From Candidatus Nomurabacteria bacterium (lineage in GTDB: Bacteria; Patescibacteriota; Minisyncoccia; Phycocordibacterales; UBA9973): a DNA stretch of 6,777 nucleotides. The DNA lies in the NCBI GenBank assembly GCA_021413565.1, contig JAIOQC010000019.1, positions 1 to 6,777 on the forward strand, read 5' to 3'. A program made the translations under genes and the position numbers. Below the pieces are notes generated by a model, which searched no databases, was not told the DNA's origin, and was given only the letters and a program-made list of their open reading frames with translations. Below, piece after piece: positions 6,406 through 6,777 of the stretch. The stretch's first letter is position 1, and each line of letters opens with the position of its first letter.

Positions 6406-6777
6406 TTATAGATTTCCAGTTGATTCGTCGTTTGACTTCTCTTTAGTCTTTGAGATGCGAGCAACTCCAAAACCAGTACCAGCAGGAATCAAATTACCGA
6501 TAATCACATTTTCTTTCAAACCACGTAGAGTATCAACTCCACCACGAACAGCATTGTTAATCAAAACACGGTTAGTGTTTTGGAATGACGCTGCAGATAG
6601 CCATGATTTTGTTGTTAAGGAAACTTCAGTAATACCAAGAACGATTGTAGTAGCCTCTGCTTTCTTGCCGTCTTTTTCTTCAATTTCAACTCGGTTATTT
6701 TCTTCAATCAATTCAATTGCTTCAACAATTTCACCTGGTGAGAATGTTGAGTCCCCTGCATCTTTAATCTTCTTTCG
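6406..6777 (-). CDS. rpoC: RNA polymerase beta' subunit, C-terminal end (5' part outside window)
   Basis: The frame is open from the window edge for 123 codons to a TAA at 6406-6408, so only the C-terminus is visible. It carries the hallmark end of beta': [14 protein letters not shown] (6-19), [20 protein letters not shown] (47-66), [14 protein letters not shown], then [20 protein letters not shown] (84-103). These belong to the jaw-end and clamp-proximal C-terminal segment of the catalytic subunit. A short charged tail ([10 protein letters not shown]) follows, much shorter than in E. coli. A TTG at 6711 could be mistaken for a start, but conserved beta' sequence continues in frame upstream of it, so it is internal. 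The gene precedes dnaG by 33 nt on the same strand, with no terminator between them. Confidence 0.97.
   Translation of the reverse strand, partial: RKKIKDAGDSTFSPGEIVEAIELIEENNRVEIEEKDGKKAEATTIVLGITEVSLTTKSWLSAASFQNTNRVLINNAVRGGVDTLRGLKENVIIGNLIPAGTGFGVARISKTKEKSNDESTGNL

Noticed and set aside
6406..6711. Independent 101-residue gene starting at TTG 6711
   Set aside because: Conserved beta' sequence continues in frame upstream to the window edge, so it is the internal part of rpoC.

Overview
The window reads as a compact, AT-rich bacterial chromosome segment. It most likely comes from a Candidate Phyla Radiation / Patescibacteria (Parcubacteria-like) organism. That is an inference from gene style: genes packed with gaps of 1 to 33 nt or overlaps, starts without clear Shine-Dalgarno sites, a primary sigma factor with a very lysine-rich N-terminal tail, a DnaG with an enlarged TOPRIM loop, and small membrane-anchored thioredoxin-fold proteins. 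No rRNA is present to confirm it. The standard code fits: TGA appears only as a terminal codon and never inside the recognised genes.

Right side (3314-6777, minus strand) is a core information-processing cluster in the order rpoC (3' end only), dnaG, rpoD. It carries the RNA polymerase beta' C-terminus, DNA primase and the primary sigma factor, with gaps of 33 nt and 5 nt. It is probably one transcription unit.

The middle (3139-3317) separates this cluster from a convergent plus-strand gene. It holds a perfect 17-bp stem terminator able to act in both directions. Next to it is a 127-bp element bounded by 19-bp inverted repeats, whose outer arm includes the rpoD stop codon. Compensating G.U pairs suggest that its RNA form is read on the minus strand.

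The left side (1-3138) is an envelope and redox region around a 91-bp divergent promoter (2337-2427). To the right runs a membrane-anchored DsbA-family thiol oxidoreductase whose domain order appears circularly permuted: the cis-Pro half comes before the CPYC half. To the left runs a probable operon: a processive-type family 2 glycosyltransferase, a membrane-anchored thioredoxin-like protein with a CTEC motif, a possible 36-codon overlapping ORF, and a NUDIX hydrolase cut by the window edge. Both divergent promoters have extended -10 boxes (TG-n-TATAAT) so close to their ATGs that both mRNAs should be leaderless or nearly so.

The most interesting observations are the apparent circular permutation of the DsbA-like protein, the inverted-repeat element after rpoD, and the paired leaderless divergent promoters.
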